Source: Hanleya hanleyi
Taxonomy: Eukaryota > Mollusca > Polyplacophora > Lepidopleurida > Hanleyidae
NCBI GenBank assembly: GCA_036873755.1
Contig: JAVTVY010018736.1
Location: 1 to 64,000 of the forward strand
Direction: 5' to 3'
DNA: 64,000 nucleotides
Position numbers and translations under genes: made by a program. This document shows positions 1 through 11,022 of the stretch, in pieces (the first letter of the stretch is position 1; each line of letters opens with the position of its first letter). Below the pieces are notes generated by a model. It was not told the DNA's origin. It saw nothing but the letters and a program-made list of their open reading frames with translations, and ran no database searches.

Positions 1-1200
1 GAGTGTTAAGGTAGACCATGATATTCGCGATGATGATTCGCACCTGGATGTATAACTTTGGTCCGAATGAAAACGAATGTATTAAGGGAACCATGCATAC
101 GTGGTAACGTCATCATAGGCTCCTTCATCAATCGGATTGATGCCGATACCCAATAATGAAATGCTGCAAACCTGAAACTGGACTAACAGGCTGTGACCAT
201 ACTCGATGTGATGGTTGCTGAAAGGGAGTAACACACATCCTGCTAATATCTTTGGTGGAACATGAAAAATGTCAGCGTTGATGCAGAGAGTATGCCTACA
301 TCGTCAGCTGCAGAGACGGATAGTTCGATAACAATGTTCAGAATTTTCTTCACTACCACTCATATGTCATTATGATGAAATGATTTGCCTTAAAATTAGG
401 CACATGGATAATCAGGCAGTTTGGCAATATTTTTCAGAAGTTGAATGTACCTAAATACTTTGAAATCATGTCTGTGACAGGTTTAGCTCTTCAGATAAAC
501 ATACACGATGATATAAATGTTGAATGCTCCCTGCATCAGTACAATTCCAGGATCATCACACCAACCTGCCCTAATTACACATTTTCCTGCATACACCCAT
601 GACCTGTTCTGGAGATTTGTGATGGTGATACTATGGTGTATGATATTTCGGAAATTTCTGCATCAATAATCGAAAGACCTTATTCACAAGACCCTAATAA
701 CTCCAACTTCTACACAGGAATAGCAAGATAGTATTTTATGTAAGGAAAATTGACAACCGTTTCGAATGATGCTGAAAGTGGAGACATCATGATGTTCGTT
801 TTATATCATCAAATCTGGCAGAACGTTCATATGGATCATATACTAATATATGATTTGATATTTTTGGAACATCATGATGTCTTGTCGGCATCATTGAAAA
901 CTGTTCTCTCTTGCAGGAAACTAGCGTATTTTTTATGTATACTATGATTGTCTTTTCGAATTTGGTGCTAATACTGTTATATGGAATATGGAATAGGCCT
1001 CGCTCTCCCATCGTTTGGCATGTTTTTGCATCGAAGAACCAACTATTATTTAATCGATGGGATATTATTATTTTAATATAACTGTCCTCATTCACCCCCA
1101 AATGGTAAATAACACCTCCAGCTCACACATACTTATAATAAAAGAGATAAAAGACATGTATATATCTGGCGAGATACGATGATATAATTAAACGTTTAAT
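1..1200. other. AT-rich region with no supported gene
   Basis: I see no credible gene here. The ORFs on either strand are about 100 codons or shorter, AT-rich, and carry no recognisable motif. A segment at about 885-990 (GCAGGAAACTAGCGT..., then TTTGGTGCTAATACTGTTAT) is clearly related to about 15040-15135. The left edge is therefore also part of a dispersed repeat family rather than unique DNA. Confidence 0.6.
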
Positions 1201-1229
1201 CACTTTATTTAGCATTTTATAATAGCATA

Positions 1230-2160
1230 GGACTAAAATGTATATGGTATAATCGTTTAGCTCTTTAGACATAGATTTAAAGAAAATATCTGGCAGGCCA
1301 TACCCCCCAGCGTTTGGCTTAGAGTAAGGATAAGGCCAGGTTTCATAAAACGATTTATAATTACCCTATAAGCTACTTATCTTCAAAGGTTATAACCTAT
1401 GGGTAGCAACTACATAATAATAACACTTTAGGAAGCATTGGTGGAATCTGTTACCTCAAATGGTATCAACTGAATAGGAAGTATGTATTGAAAATACACT
1501 AAACGGCCGGCAAAAACTGATTTCCAGTTTATGACGTCATAGTGACGTCCTCAAGGGATTTTGTTAATTTATGTTCACTGGTTTCTATAAAATTTCAACC
1601 CTCTAGCAGCCAGAATGATAAAAATATTCGAGGCACCATAGCCCACCCCCCATATTTGGGTTCAGAAAGGGGGCGGAGTAGGGTTCCGAAAGTGTTCCGA
1701 GAACTACCCATAAGTTGCCGATCTGCAACTGTTATCACGTATACGTAACATCTACATGGAAATACCTCTTCAATGAACAAGAATCGAATCTGCTCTGCAA
1801 AGTGTTACCAGCAGAATTTGGAAAAATAAATTTGAAAATGGACAAAAAAAAGACAATAAAATGCTCACTGGGTTAATACGTCACTGTGACGTCACCAAAT
1901 GATTATGTGACATGATGTTTGCTTGTTTCAATAGACGAGCACCTATGTCCAAAGTGTGCGAAGTTTTAGATATCTAGAGGGAAGTATAAGAAAAATACCC
2001 TAGGGACCATACCCCACCCCCCAAGTTTGGATTTAGAACACGGAAAGGGGTAGGGTTGAAAAGGCGTGGTATACTACCCTTAAGCTACCGATCTGCAACG
2101 GTTATCACATATGGATAACATCTACAGATATTTACCTCTTCAAAAAACATTACTACAATT
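1230..2160 (+). repeat. Three diverged tandem copies of a ~340-370 bp repeat
   Basis: Three successive blocks share the order 'CCATA(C/G)CCCCCC...TTTGG', 'GG(G)TAGGGTT', 'CTACCC(T/A)TAAG', 'GTTATCAC(A/G)TAT' and 'AACATCTACA'. The CCATA landmark is at about 1298, 1636 and 2007, giving spacings of 338 and 371. The first copy is the most decayed. The second and third begin with palindromic TGACGTCA sites (1532-1539 and 1887-1894). The short ORFs across this stretch (for example 1542-1748 and 1595-1780) are not conserved between copies, so they are not called as genes. Confidence 0.7.
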
Positions 2161-2189
2161 TGCAGTTATGACTTTGGCCCATGGACTAC

Positions 2190-2440
2190 ATCAGATACAA
2201 GCTGTTTTAGCAACGTGTGGCGAAAAGCATGACAAGCTTCTTCAGATATTGTACAGAACTAATTATGCTACTATGAGTTTGTCCAAAAACTAATTAGATA
2301 ACAATCATATATTATTTATTCTACAAACAGAACTCATATTTCCTACAGAATACCTTGTGCCAACTAGAAATAGAAATAAAAAATATAAATAAAATTTCCT
2401 CGTCCATTCCCCTTCTTGCCGATCAGGTGATGATAAACGT
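2190..2440 (+). repeat. Repeat copy matching 4297-4430 plus 4747-4816
   Basis: The sequence beginning CATCAGATACAAGCTG and running through TAATTAGATAACAATCATAT recurs almost unchanged at about 4297-4430. The continuation (CTACAAACAGAACTC... AACTAGAAATAGAAA) recurs at about 4747-4816. The two halves are contiguous here but separated by about 317 bp in the second copy, so this is the uninterrupted form of the repeat. Confidence 0.85.
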
Positions 2441-2453
2441 GCCATTAAGCTTA

Positions 2454-2762
2454 ATGAGCCTAAAAGATGATTTACTTTCCGATATACTTTATACAAGGCG
2501 GCGAAAAACAGTAACAGAATATGTAGGATGGGAGGTTGGGTTGTATGGCGGTTGGGGAGGGGGAGAGACAGCCATGCCTAGCACACCATTCCACGAAAAG
2601 TATGGAGGAGATATCTTCATTATTCATGAGTGTTGCGATAGAATTCTCCTATTACAGTCTAAATATGATACAAAGAGCATGAACACAAACGAATTTGCGT
2701 GTGAAATTATAGATGTAACTGTTAATACATTAACTCAATACGAAATGAAAGGAGGAAGATAA
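2454..2762 (+). other. Repeat-borne ORF, 102 codons, no recognised family
   Basis: I do not recognise this ORF. From the internal ATG at 2454 it contains a Gly/Trp-rich stretch (GWEVGLYGGWGGGE) and a segment GGDIFIIHECC. The other segmental copy keeps it open at 9083-9454 with an in-frame 9-base insertion. By eye about a dozen codon changes alter the residue and only a few are silent, which argues against protein-level constraint. A third, much decayed relative lies at about 14783-15020. Most likely a chance ORF in a repeat, less likely a relic of a mobile-element gene. Confidence 0.25.
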
Positions 2763-3063
2763 GGTTACCTTTTATGTGTATTGTTCAGATCTGTTCAAAT
2801 ATTAAATAGTCCATGAGCTTGACTGATGGACAACGAGAGAATGGTAACATAAATAACCGACCTAGCTCTTTCCTGCTTGGAAATGGCTGAATGCTTCCCA
2901 TATTTTACATGAACACGTATAAGCAGCCCACTGTAATATCATTTGTCTTTATTGCACCATGTAAGCGTCCTGTCTGTGTCCTGTGTGCTGTCCTCGGTGT
3001 TTTATAGGGTGGATGGAGGATGCCTGGTTCCATGCTGCTTCAAAGATTTCTTCTTTGAAGTAG

Positions 3064-3165
3064 CAGGAACCCAACTTGGTTGGGTGGTGCTTAGTTGGTT
3101 CGTCGCGGTATAGCTGAAATATTGTTGAAGGCGACGTTAAATTCTATTCACTCATTCACTCACTC
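3064..3165 (+). repeat. SINE-type 3' tail, (CACT)n end
   Basis: It reads GGGTGGTGCTTAGTTGGTTCG, then GCTGAAATATTGTTGAAGG, then CGACGTTAAATTCTATTCACTC and ends in CACT repeats. The same tail occurs at 9715-9815 and 39827-39925, with a shortened form at 46452-46508. Independent copies with different 5' flanks and a simple-repeat end are typical of a retroposed SINE or LINE 3' end. I associate this motif with gastropod genomes. Confidence 0.75.
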
Positions 3166-3556
3166 CTTTATTGACTTTGAGAAACACAGAATTTTGATGA
3201 ATGTCTAGATGCTGGCAAGATAATCTTTCAAGGAGTTCCTGTACCCAGGATATTGATAATTGGAACGGAAAATCTTTGGGGGATTCAAAACCAAGCGCCT
3301 ACTGTCTCTGATGATTCTTCGTTTTCTGAGCGTACTGCTTCCATACTTGTGGGAAGTGGGTGGGTGCCAATATGTAGAAGAGAGACAATGAAAAGGCGCT
3401 CAAATGGGATATATTTTACTTCAGACTGGGTTACTGTTCCTGATTTTGCTTTGATAGCTTGGGAAATAACCCAGTCTACATTTTGTTTTAGACTGGGTTA
3501 TTGTTGTTCTGGATTCTGCTTTGACAGCAAGGGGAGTAACTCAGTCTACAATTTGT

Positions 3557-3959
3557 ACAACCTCCCCACAGCGCATGCTCCATTTCGCAGGCTCCATTAC
3601 CATCCCTGCCACCAATAGCGGAAGTTGACCTTTACTACGTTGCTATGACGTATAGGGGAAATCAACCAACGCACGGTTCAGTTTGAATACGGCCGAACAA
3701 CTCCTTTAGTGATGCACATGTGCGAACTACTTTTCATATACTCTGTCCAGATCAACAGGGAAAATTATCTCCAGATAATTCTTTTTAACGGTAGGTCAAC
3801 AAAGGTATTATGCAGACTTGAAAAGTAATCGAAATGTTCGGTAAACATCTATTTTACTATATATGATGTCACTTCCGGCGATGTGCGCGAAGGCCCCGAA
3901 TCCGGTCCAAAAATCTGACTGGTGGCTGGGGTGTTATTAGACCCCCAGCGAGGTGGTTG
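3557..3959. mobile_element. 403-bp non-autonomous DNA transposon insertion with 9-bp TSD
   Basis: The element sits in segmental copy 1 and is absent from copy 2, which reads straight across the site at about 10192-10205. It is flanked by direct repeats CAATTTGTA (3548-3556 and 3960-3968), present once in the empty copy. The termini are imperfect inverted repeats, CAACCTCCCC at the left and the complement of CAACCACCTC at the right. A 9-bp duplication suits Mutator-like or other 8-10-bp-TSD transposases. There is no transposase ORF, so it is non-autonomous. Confidence 0.85.
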
Positions 3960-4296
3960 CAATTTGTATTCTCACCCACTTTGGATTCTGGAAAATGAGG
4001 ATAATGTACGAAATGCATGACAATGGCGACCTTGATCAGCCCTTATGGTCAAATGAAAATATTCAATGGTAAAAGTAACAATCGCAAAAGCCTTGCATGT
4101 CAGACATCGCTTGACTCACGCAATTTAGTTTCATTGTGCATTTATTGTTTCAAATTATATTCCTTATTTGCCTGTTTGATGCTTGAGATGTGTCATTTAT
4201 TTGAACTCACGTATAATTCACATTCGGTGCAACTTTGACTGTGCAAACCAAGGGCAGAAAAATTGGCTCAACAAGGCGCATTAACATAAATACTTT

Positions 4297-4432
4297 GTGC
4301 ATCAGATACAAGCAGCTTTAGCAACGTGTGGCGAAAAGCATGACAATCTTCTTCAGATATTATAGAGAGCTAATTATGCTACTATGCGTTTGTCCAAAAA
4401 CTAATTAGATAACAATCATATATTATTTATTC
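4297..4432 (+). repeat. Second copy of the 2190-2440 repeat, left half
   Basis: This matches 2190-2322 with a few substitutions and is interrupted at TTATTTATTC by the insertion at 4433-4749. The right half resumes at about 4747-4816. Confidence 0.85.
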
Positions 4433-4749
4433 CTACGAAGTAGACTCTCATTTGCAAATTGTCCTGTAGTCAGTGAGTTCATCCGAATCCTTTCGTCGGC
4501 AGAATAAGGAGAACCGTTGACATTTGAACCTTGATTTTTGGCATGAACATGCATTAGGAGACTGATACCAGTAAGTTCTGAGCTGAGCTACTTTTGATGA
4601 AAATTTGACCTACTTAAGTGACCTATAACATTACGCTTGGACCCCCAAGTCATCTAGGTGAGCTATAACATTACGCTTGGACCCCCAAGTCATTTTCCTC
4701 ACCCTACTTCGTAGGTCCTGTGACGTTAGTCGTCACACTACTCGTGTTC
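4433..4749. mobile_element. 317-bp insertion with CTACGAAGTAG / CTACTTCGTAGG ends
   Basis: Compared with the contiguous copy at 2190-2440, these bases are extra, bounded by a 3-bp direct repeat TTC (4430-4432 and 4747-4749). The left end CTACGAAGTAG is mirrored by CTACTTCGTAGG at about 4702-4714, followed by TCCTGTGACGTTAGTC. The first ~170 bases are the reverse complement of the repeat at 7430-7604. Inside is a 40-bp tandem duplication of CTATAACATTACGCTTGG (from about 4622 and 4662). The right ~50 bases form an inverted repeat with the start of the adjacent repeat at 4817. Confidence 0.7.
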
Positions 4750-4816
4750 TACAAACACAACTCCTATTTCCTGCAGAATACCTTAGGCTCAACTAGAAAT
4801 AGAAACAAAAAATAAA

Positions 4817-5557
4817 AACATGAGCAGTGTGACTAACGTCACAGGACCTACGAAGTAGAGTAGGCATCAGGACTCGAACGCGAGCTGAACTCTTGGAAAT
4901 CCCCACCCCCAGTTGAAATCCTGCCTATATTAAGATGGGCACCGCCCAAGTCAGAATCGCCAGTGATTTTCATCAAAAATCACCAGAAATTTTCATCAAA
5001 AGTAGGTCAGCTCAGAACTTGTTGGTAACAGTCTCCTAATGCGCCTTCATTCCAAAAATAAATAATGATCGCCGATTTAATTTTACAATTTTTTAACTAA
5101 AGGAAACAGATTGAATAATAAAAAGTTCAGTAGATTTCAAGCTTTACGTGTGAAAATACATTTACATCTCTTTAATGGCTTTCAGTGCCCTTGTCCAGGG
5201 TCAAAATAACTTTCTGAATCGCGTTATTTTCCCAACAATACAACAAATTTTTATATATAGTACTATAGTAGAAAGGTGGCATTTATGTAGTTTACGGTAA
5301 TTCAACTCAAGACCAATACCTTCTCTGCACAAGATAATAATGATTCTATGTCATTCTCCTGAGCATAACCGGTACAAAGATGAATAAATAGCGTCTGTAC
5401 ATCACGTTGTTATCTAGATATATGAGACAACACATTTTGGGTATCGCCAATCTGATGAATGTACTATTCCGGTTTTCTTGTTTCACATTATATTCTATGA
5501 CGGTTGATCGGTGATTTTCTTCATTGATAAACATTAAACCACCTCAGCTTCGTTGTG
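4817..5557 (+). repeat. Dispersed repeat 'R740', copy a
   Basis: It starts ACATGAGCAGTGTGACTAAC, then GTCACAGGACCTACGAAGTAG, and ends near CCACCTCAGCTTCGTTGTG. The body is shared at high identity with copies at about 6202-6845 and 7948-8660. No conserved ORF spans it; the minus-strand ORF at 5346-5534 is not maintained in the other copies. The left terminus is inverted relative to the right end of the 4433-4749 insertion. Confidence 0.85.
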
Positions 5558-6201
5558 TGAATCGGAATTGCATTGCTGTGACACACCAACACACTCCGTG
5601 GCAGTGATTCTGTATTCTGTATCAAGGAATCAAAATGGATCAAGATTTGAAATGACAAGAAAAATTTAGACATGTTTTGTTTACACATGTAATTTTTTGT
5701 TTAAATTATATCCCAGCGTGATATATAGTCAATTTCAAGAGGTACAAAAAAAACATAAAGTATGTGCTCATATTTTCACATCATGATCAAAGTTACTTTA
5801 TCTAGTTGAATTCTACCCAAAGAAAATAAATTAAGACCCTTTAAACATGCCGTCATGGCTTTGTTTCACCCTCAATAAACTTTTATCATTGTTGCTCACA
5901 CAGACTAATCTGAAGGATGATACCACATCTTTCTTTCTTCTGCTGGGTTATTGCACCAGGCTGACTTAATTGGTTTATGTAGGATATTTCATCACCAGTG
6001 GGCAATTTGACCTGAATTTGAAGCCTAATGTGGTCTGTGATGAAATGTTTGGATGTGAAATAGGATACACGTTAAAGGCCACAGTTTACATATATCTATA
6101 ACAATATACTGAATTGTGTGTATTGAGACTGGCAAGTTGGTAATAGCAGTGTAGATAAATGCACTAACAAATGATGGAAAATTAGCATTTCCTATTTCAT
6201 A
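5558..6201. other. Intergenic spacer between repeat copies, no gene seen
   Basis: AT-rich sequence without a credible ORF or RNA gene. A motif around 6045-6120 (GTTTGGATGTGAAATAGGATACACGTTA then ATATACTGAA) recurs near 8791-8860, so this spacer is also partly repeated. Confidence 0.5.
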
Positions 6202-6845
6202 CATGAGCAGTGTGATAACGTCACAGGACCTACGAAGTAGGGTAAGCATTAGGACTCCGACGCGAACTGAACTCTTCGAAATCCCCAACCCCAGTTGAAA
6301 TTCTGCCTATATTAAGATGGGCACTGCCCAAGTCAGAATCTCCAGTGATTTTCATCAAAAATCACCAGAAATTTTCACCAAAAGTAGGTCAGCTCAGAAC
6401 TTGTTGGTAACAGTCTCCTAATGCGCCTTCATTCCAAAAATAAATAACGATCGCCGATTTAATTTTACAGTTTTTTAACTAAAGGAAACAGATTGAATAA
6501 TAAAAAGTTCAGTAGATTTCAGGCTTTACGTGTGAAAATACATTTACATCTCTTTAATGGTTTCCAGTGCCCTTGTCCAGGACCAAAACAACTTTTTGAA
6601 TCGCATTATTTTCCCAACAATACAACAAATTCTTATATATAGTCCTATAGTAGAAAGGTAGCATTTATGTAGTTCACGGTAATTCAACTCAAGACCAACA
6701 CCTACTCGGCACAAGATAATAATGATTCTATGTCATTCTCCTGAGCATGACCGGTACAAAGACGAATAAATAGCATCTCTACATCACGTTGTTATCTAGA
6801 TATATGAGACAACACATTTTGGGTATCGGCAATCTGATGAATGTA
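6202..6845 (+). repeat. Dispersed repeat 'R740', copy b
   Basis: This is the same family as 4817-5557, starting CATGAGCAGTGTGATAACG. It stops about 90 bp short of copy a, at ATCTGATGAATGTA, after which the flank is unrelated. The minus-strand ORF at 6025-6288 crosses the repeat boundary and is a chance frame. Confidence 0.85.
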
Positions 6846-7274
6846 GAATTTGAGGATTGTACTTAGCATCTTAAATACAACCTCTTAATACTGTAAAACA
6901 TATAGATTTCGTTTCCTATAATGTAACAGTTACTAGTAATCAAAACGTGTGTATATAGCAAAATTGCGTGTCTCAAGTTAACGGCAGCTGTTCAAATGTC
7001 CCCTGGAACGGTAATAAATTAATAAAGACGTCAACATGTGAACTCATAGAATCTGCACTGTCGATGGTTTAATGTAATACCGGTACCATCCTTTGTGATA
7101 TTTTTTTAACTCCCAAACAGATCTGTTTATTTTTGTCTCCCCTGCTCTGACCTCTAAGAACAATATTAACTGCATTCTCAAATCCCAAGCCTATCAGACT
7201 GTTAGTTCTGATCTGTTTATAGGCCTATTGGGGGTGCCCCAGCTACACTGCTGTGACCTCTAGCCCTCAAAACC
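6846..7274. other. Spacer, no gene seen
   Basis: AT-rich spacer between copy b of the 740-bp repeat and the 330-bp tandem pair. I see no ORF, RNA gene or clear repeat other than short poly-T. Confidence 0.5.
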
Positions 7275-7937
7275 ATTACGGATGGCATATCTCACCAGGT
7301 TTTGTACTGTGTTATATATACAGTGAAACATACAGCCAAGGGTTCCCATTGGGCATGGCAGTGCACTCGCTGAACCATCAATAAATAATTAAAAAAATAA
7401 TTATAAATCAAATTTTCATCAGAATTCGGTCAGCTCAAAGCTTGCTGATAACAATGCCCTAATGCACGTTCATGCCGAAAATCAAGGTTCTAATGTCAAC
7501 GGTTCTCCTTATTTTGCCGACGAAAGGATTCGGATGGACTGACTGACTGACTCACTCATTACCGGACAATTTGCGATCTGTAGCCTACTTCGTACGAAAA
7601 AACAATTACGGATGGCATATCCCACCAGATTTTGTACTGTGTTATATACACAGTGAAACATACAGCCAAGGGTTCCCGATGGGCATGACAGTGCACTCGC
7701 TGAGCCATCAATAAATAATTTAAAAAAATAATTATAAGTCAAATTTTCATCAGAATTCGGTCAACTCAGAGCTTGCTGGTAACAATGCCCTAATGCACGT
7801 TCATGCCAAAAATCAAGGTTCTAATGTCAACGGTTCTCCTTATTTTACCGACGAAAGGATTCGGATGGACTGACTGACTGACTGCCTCACTGACTCACTC
7901 ATTACCGGACAATTTGCGATCTGTAGCCTACTTCGTA
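7275..7937 (+). repeat. Direct tandem duplication of a 330-bp unit
   Basis: The unit begins ATTACGGATGGCATATC at 7275 and again at 7605, an offset of 330. Each unit includes CCAAGGGTTCCC, then CAAGGTTCTAATGTCAACGG, a GACT/CACT tetranucleotide tract, and ends GTAGCCTACTTCGTA. The distal half recurs at about 8868-9055 and, inverted, at 4433-4600. The minus-strand ORF 7509-7742 straddles the junction and is not a gene. Confidence 0.9.
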
Positions 7938-7947
7938 GGAATACGAA

Positions 7948-8660
7948 ACATGAGCAGTGTGACTAACGTCACAGGACCTACGAAGTACAGTAGGCATTAG
8001 GACTCGAACGCGAACTGAACTCTTGGAAATCCCCACCCCCAGTTGAAATCATGCCTATATTAAGATGGGCACCGCCCAAGTCAGAATCGCCACTGATTTT
8101 CATCAAAAATCACCAGAAATTTCCATCAAAAATAGGTCAGCTCAGAACTTGCTGGTAACAGTCTCCTAATGCGCCTTCATTCCAAAATAAATAACGATCA
8201 CCGATTTAATTTTACATTTTTTTTTTAAAGGAAACAGATTGAATAATATAGGTTCACTAGATTTCAAGCTTTACGTGTGAAAATACATCAGGATCAGGAT
8301 CAAAACAACTTTTTAAATCACATTATTTTCCCAACAATACACCAAATTTTTATATATATAGTACTATAGTATAGAAAGGTAGCATTTATGTAGTTTACGG
8401 TAATTCAACTCGAGACCAACACCTTCTATGCACAAGATAATAATGATTCTATGTGATTCTCCTGAGCATAACCGGTACAAAGACGAATATATAGCGTCTC
8501 TACATCACGTTGTTATCTAGATATATGAGACAACACATTTTGGGTATCGGCAATCTGATGAATGTACTATTCCGGTTTCCTTGTTTCACATTATATTCTA
8601 TGGCAGTTGATCGGTGATTTTCTTTATGATAAACGTCAAACCACCTCAGCTTCGTTGTGC
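7948..8660 (+). repeat. Dispersed repeat 'R740', copy c
   Basis: The third copy of the 4817-5557 family directly follows the tandem 330-bp units, 10 bp away. It has a deletion of about 40 bp near 8285 relative to copy a and otherwise runs to CCACCTCAGCTTCGTTGTG. Confidence 0.85.
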
Positions 8661-8867
8661 AAACAGCGCTGAATTTTTTAGGGTATATGCAGTAGGGTAT
8701 TTTTAGCCGGAGAGTAACTGATAGGCCTAGTCATTAAATGCGATAAAACGCTGGAGCAAAACGGACCACAGTTTTCTTGGCAATGATGACATGTTTGGAT
8801 GTGAAACAGGATACACGTTACAGGCTACAGCTTACATATATATAACAATATACTGAAGTGTTAATTA

Positions 8868-9055
8868 TAAATCTAATTTTAATCAGAATTATTTCAGCTC
8901 AGAACTTGCTGTTAACAATGCCCTAATGCACGTTCATGCCAAAAATCAAGGTTCTAATGTCAACGGTTCTCCTTATTTTGCCGACGAAAGGATTCGGATG
9001 GACTGACTGACTCACTCATTACCGGACAATTTGCGATCTGTAGCCTACTTCGTAG
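8868..9055 (+). repeat. Partial copy of the 330-bp unit
   Basis: This matches the distal half of the 7275-7937 units, from TAATTATAAATC to GTAGCCTACTTCGTAGGA, with the GACTGACTCACT tract shortened. It abuts segmental copy 2. Confidence 0.85.
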
Positions 9056-9082
9056 GAATAAATAAACGAACCATAAAGTTTA

Positions 9083-9454
9083 ATGAGCCTAAAAGAGTAT
9101 TTACTTTCCGATATACTTTATACAAGGCGGCGAAAAAGAGTAACAGAATATGTAGGATGGGAGGTTGGGTTTTATGGCGGTTGGGGAGGGAGAGAGACAG
9201 TCATGCCTAGCACAACATTCCACGAAAAGTATGGAGGAGATATCTTCATTATTCATGAGTGCTGCGGGAGAATATTCCTATTACAGTCTAAATATGGTAC
9301 AAAGAGCATGAACACAAACGAAACAAGTCGATTTGCCTGTGAAATTATAGATGTAACTGCTAATACATTAACTCAATACGAAATGAAAGGAGGAAGATAC
9401 GGTTACCTTTTATGTGTACTGTTCAGATCTGTTCAAACATTAAATAGTCCATGA
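9083..9454 (+). other. Repeat-borne ORF, partner of 2454-2762
   Basis: An open frame of 123 codons, homologous to 2454-2762 and extended 21 codons because the first copy's TAA stop reads TAC here. It carries an in-frame 9-base insertion (ACAAGTCGA) after the TNE codons. I recognise no domain. The excess of residue-changing differences by eye suggests it is not under coding constraint. Confidence 0.25.
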
Positions 9455-9714
9455 GCTTGACTGATGCACAAAGAGAGAATAGTATGTAATATAAATAATC
9501 GAACTAGCTTTCTCCTGTGGAAATGGCTGAATGCTTCCCATCTTTTACATGAACACGTATAAGCAGCCCTCTGTAATATCACAGCCCTCTGTCTTTATTC
9601 ACCATGTAAGCGTCCTGTCTTTATCCTGTGTGCTGTCCTCGATGTTTTATAGGGTGGATGGAGGATGTCCGGTTCCATGGCGCTTCAAACATTTCTTATT
9701 TGAAGTAGCAGGAA

Positions 9715-9815
9715 CGCAACTTGACTGGGTGGTGCTTAGTTGGTTCGTCGCGATATAGCTGAAATATTGTTGAAAGCGACGTTAAATTCTATTCACTCAC
9801 TCATTCACTCACTCC
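9715..9815 (+). repeat. SINE-type 3' tail, (CACT)n end
   Basis: Same tail as 3064-3165, duplicated along with the segmental block rather than independently inserted. It reads GCTGAAATATTGTTGAAAGC, then GACGTTAAATTCTATTCACTC. Confidence 0.75.
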
Positions 9816-10256
9816 TTCATGGACTCTGAGAAACACAGAATTTTGATGAATTTCTAGATGCTGGCAAGATAATCTTCCAAGGAGGTTCTGTACCCAGGTT
9901 ATTGATAATTGGAACGGAAAATCTTTGGCGACTCAAAACCAAGCGCCTATACTGTCTCTGATGAATCTTCGTTTTCTGAGCGTACTGCTTCCATACTTGT
10001 GGGAAGTGGGTGGGTGCCAATATGTGGAAGAGAGATATGAACAGGCGCTCAAATGGGATATATTTTACTTCAGACTGGGTTACTGTTCCTGATTTTGCTT
10101 GATAGCTTGGGAAGTAACCCAGTCTATATTTTGTTTTAGACTGGGCTATTGTTCCGGATTCTTCTTTGACAGCAAGGGGAGTAACTCAGTCTACAATTTG
10201 TATTCTCGCTCACTTTGAATTCTGGAAAATGAGGATAATGTACGAAATGGATGGCC

Positions 10257-11022
10257 ATAGCCAAGATTTATTGAGGGATCGTTCGCCTTCGCCTCAAAAG
10301 GGCACATTAGGGAATTCGCTGTATGAAAAAAGGGGCAAATAAGGGGTTCGCTTCAATTTGAAAACGGCATTTGTATGAGAATTTTTTTTTTTTTTTTTTT
10401 CTGTCCAAAAGAGGGGTTCGCCCGAACCCAGAAAACCTCCCTTTGATACGGGACTGAAATTCGCATGAGTTTTATGAAATACACATCGGCATTTGTTTTA
10501 TTAGGACATTACAACTATTTATTTCCTCCTCCGATGCACTTTTGAAGATCTTCCAATGTTTAAATGCCCTTGGTCACCAAGCCTTGTCAATGTTTTCGCT
10601 GAGTATCAAATCGTAAAACTTTGACACCTTGGAGATCAAAAACATATTTCGTAGGTCAATATAACCCCATGTTATAAGCGCTAAGCATGATCTCAGTCAC
10701 CGGGTATCTTCAGATCTGACGCAAAATACAAAACAATTTATGTATAGAATACACATTCCATCTCTCACTCAAACCAAATTAGTATTGCCTTTCAAAATTG
10801 TTCAGAAAAACAGAACCTGGCGTAGATGTAACATGTTGGCTAGGAAGTCAGTCACATCGAATGTTGTAACATGATAACATGTCATGATCGCGCAAAACAA
10901 GTTGTCTGATTGGTCAATATACACAGGTTGAAGACACTGCGGTACACAGTTTGTAAGCAGGGAGAGCTTAGTTTGAATTGGAATAACTAAAACATAAAAC
11001 TGGATAAACAGCTAGGGATACT
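10257..11022. other. Spacer with 20+ nt poly-T and short diverged repeats
   Basis: A poly-T run lies at about 10381-10401, flanked by two 'GGGGTTCGC' motifs. A sequence at about 10540-10600 (GCACTTTTGAAGATCTTCC... CTTGGTCACCAAGCCTTG) recurs in diverged form at about 11185-11245. No gene is supported. Confidence 0.5.

Larger units (their letters stand above)
2443..4022 (+). repeat. Segmental duplication, copy 1 (partner 9066-10256)
   Basis: This block aligns in direct orientation with 9066-10256 from 'AATGAGCCTAAAAGA' through 'GAGGATAATGTACGAAATG'. Most mismatches are single bases or short indels. Copy 1 is longer because of a 403-bp insertion at 3557-3959 that copy 2 lacks. It contains a 102-codon ORF (2454-2762), a SINE-type tail (about 3064-3165), and a stretch with repeated 'CAGACTGGGTTA' and 'CCCAGTCTA' motifs at 3423-3550 that can pair as short hairpins. 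Confidence 0.9.
9066..10256 (+). repeat. Segmental duplication, copy 2 (empty-site allele)
   Basis: Direct-orientation partner of 2443-4022. It lacks the 403-bp element, so it shows the pre-insertion sequence at about 10192-10205. It includes a SINE-type tail at 9715-9815. Short duplications not in copy 1 are visible, for example a second CAGCCCTCTGT at about 9583. Confidence 0.9.

Noticed and set aside
787..1101. 104-codon minus-strand ORF at the left edge
   Set aside because: No motif, AT-rich codons, and part of it is a dispersed repeat related to 15040-15135.
3253..3618. 121-codon plus-strand ORF
   Set aside because: It runs across the boundary of the 403-bp transposon insertion, and the other segmental copy does not keep the frame.
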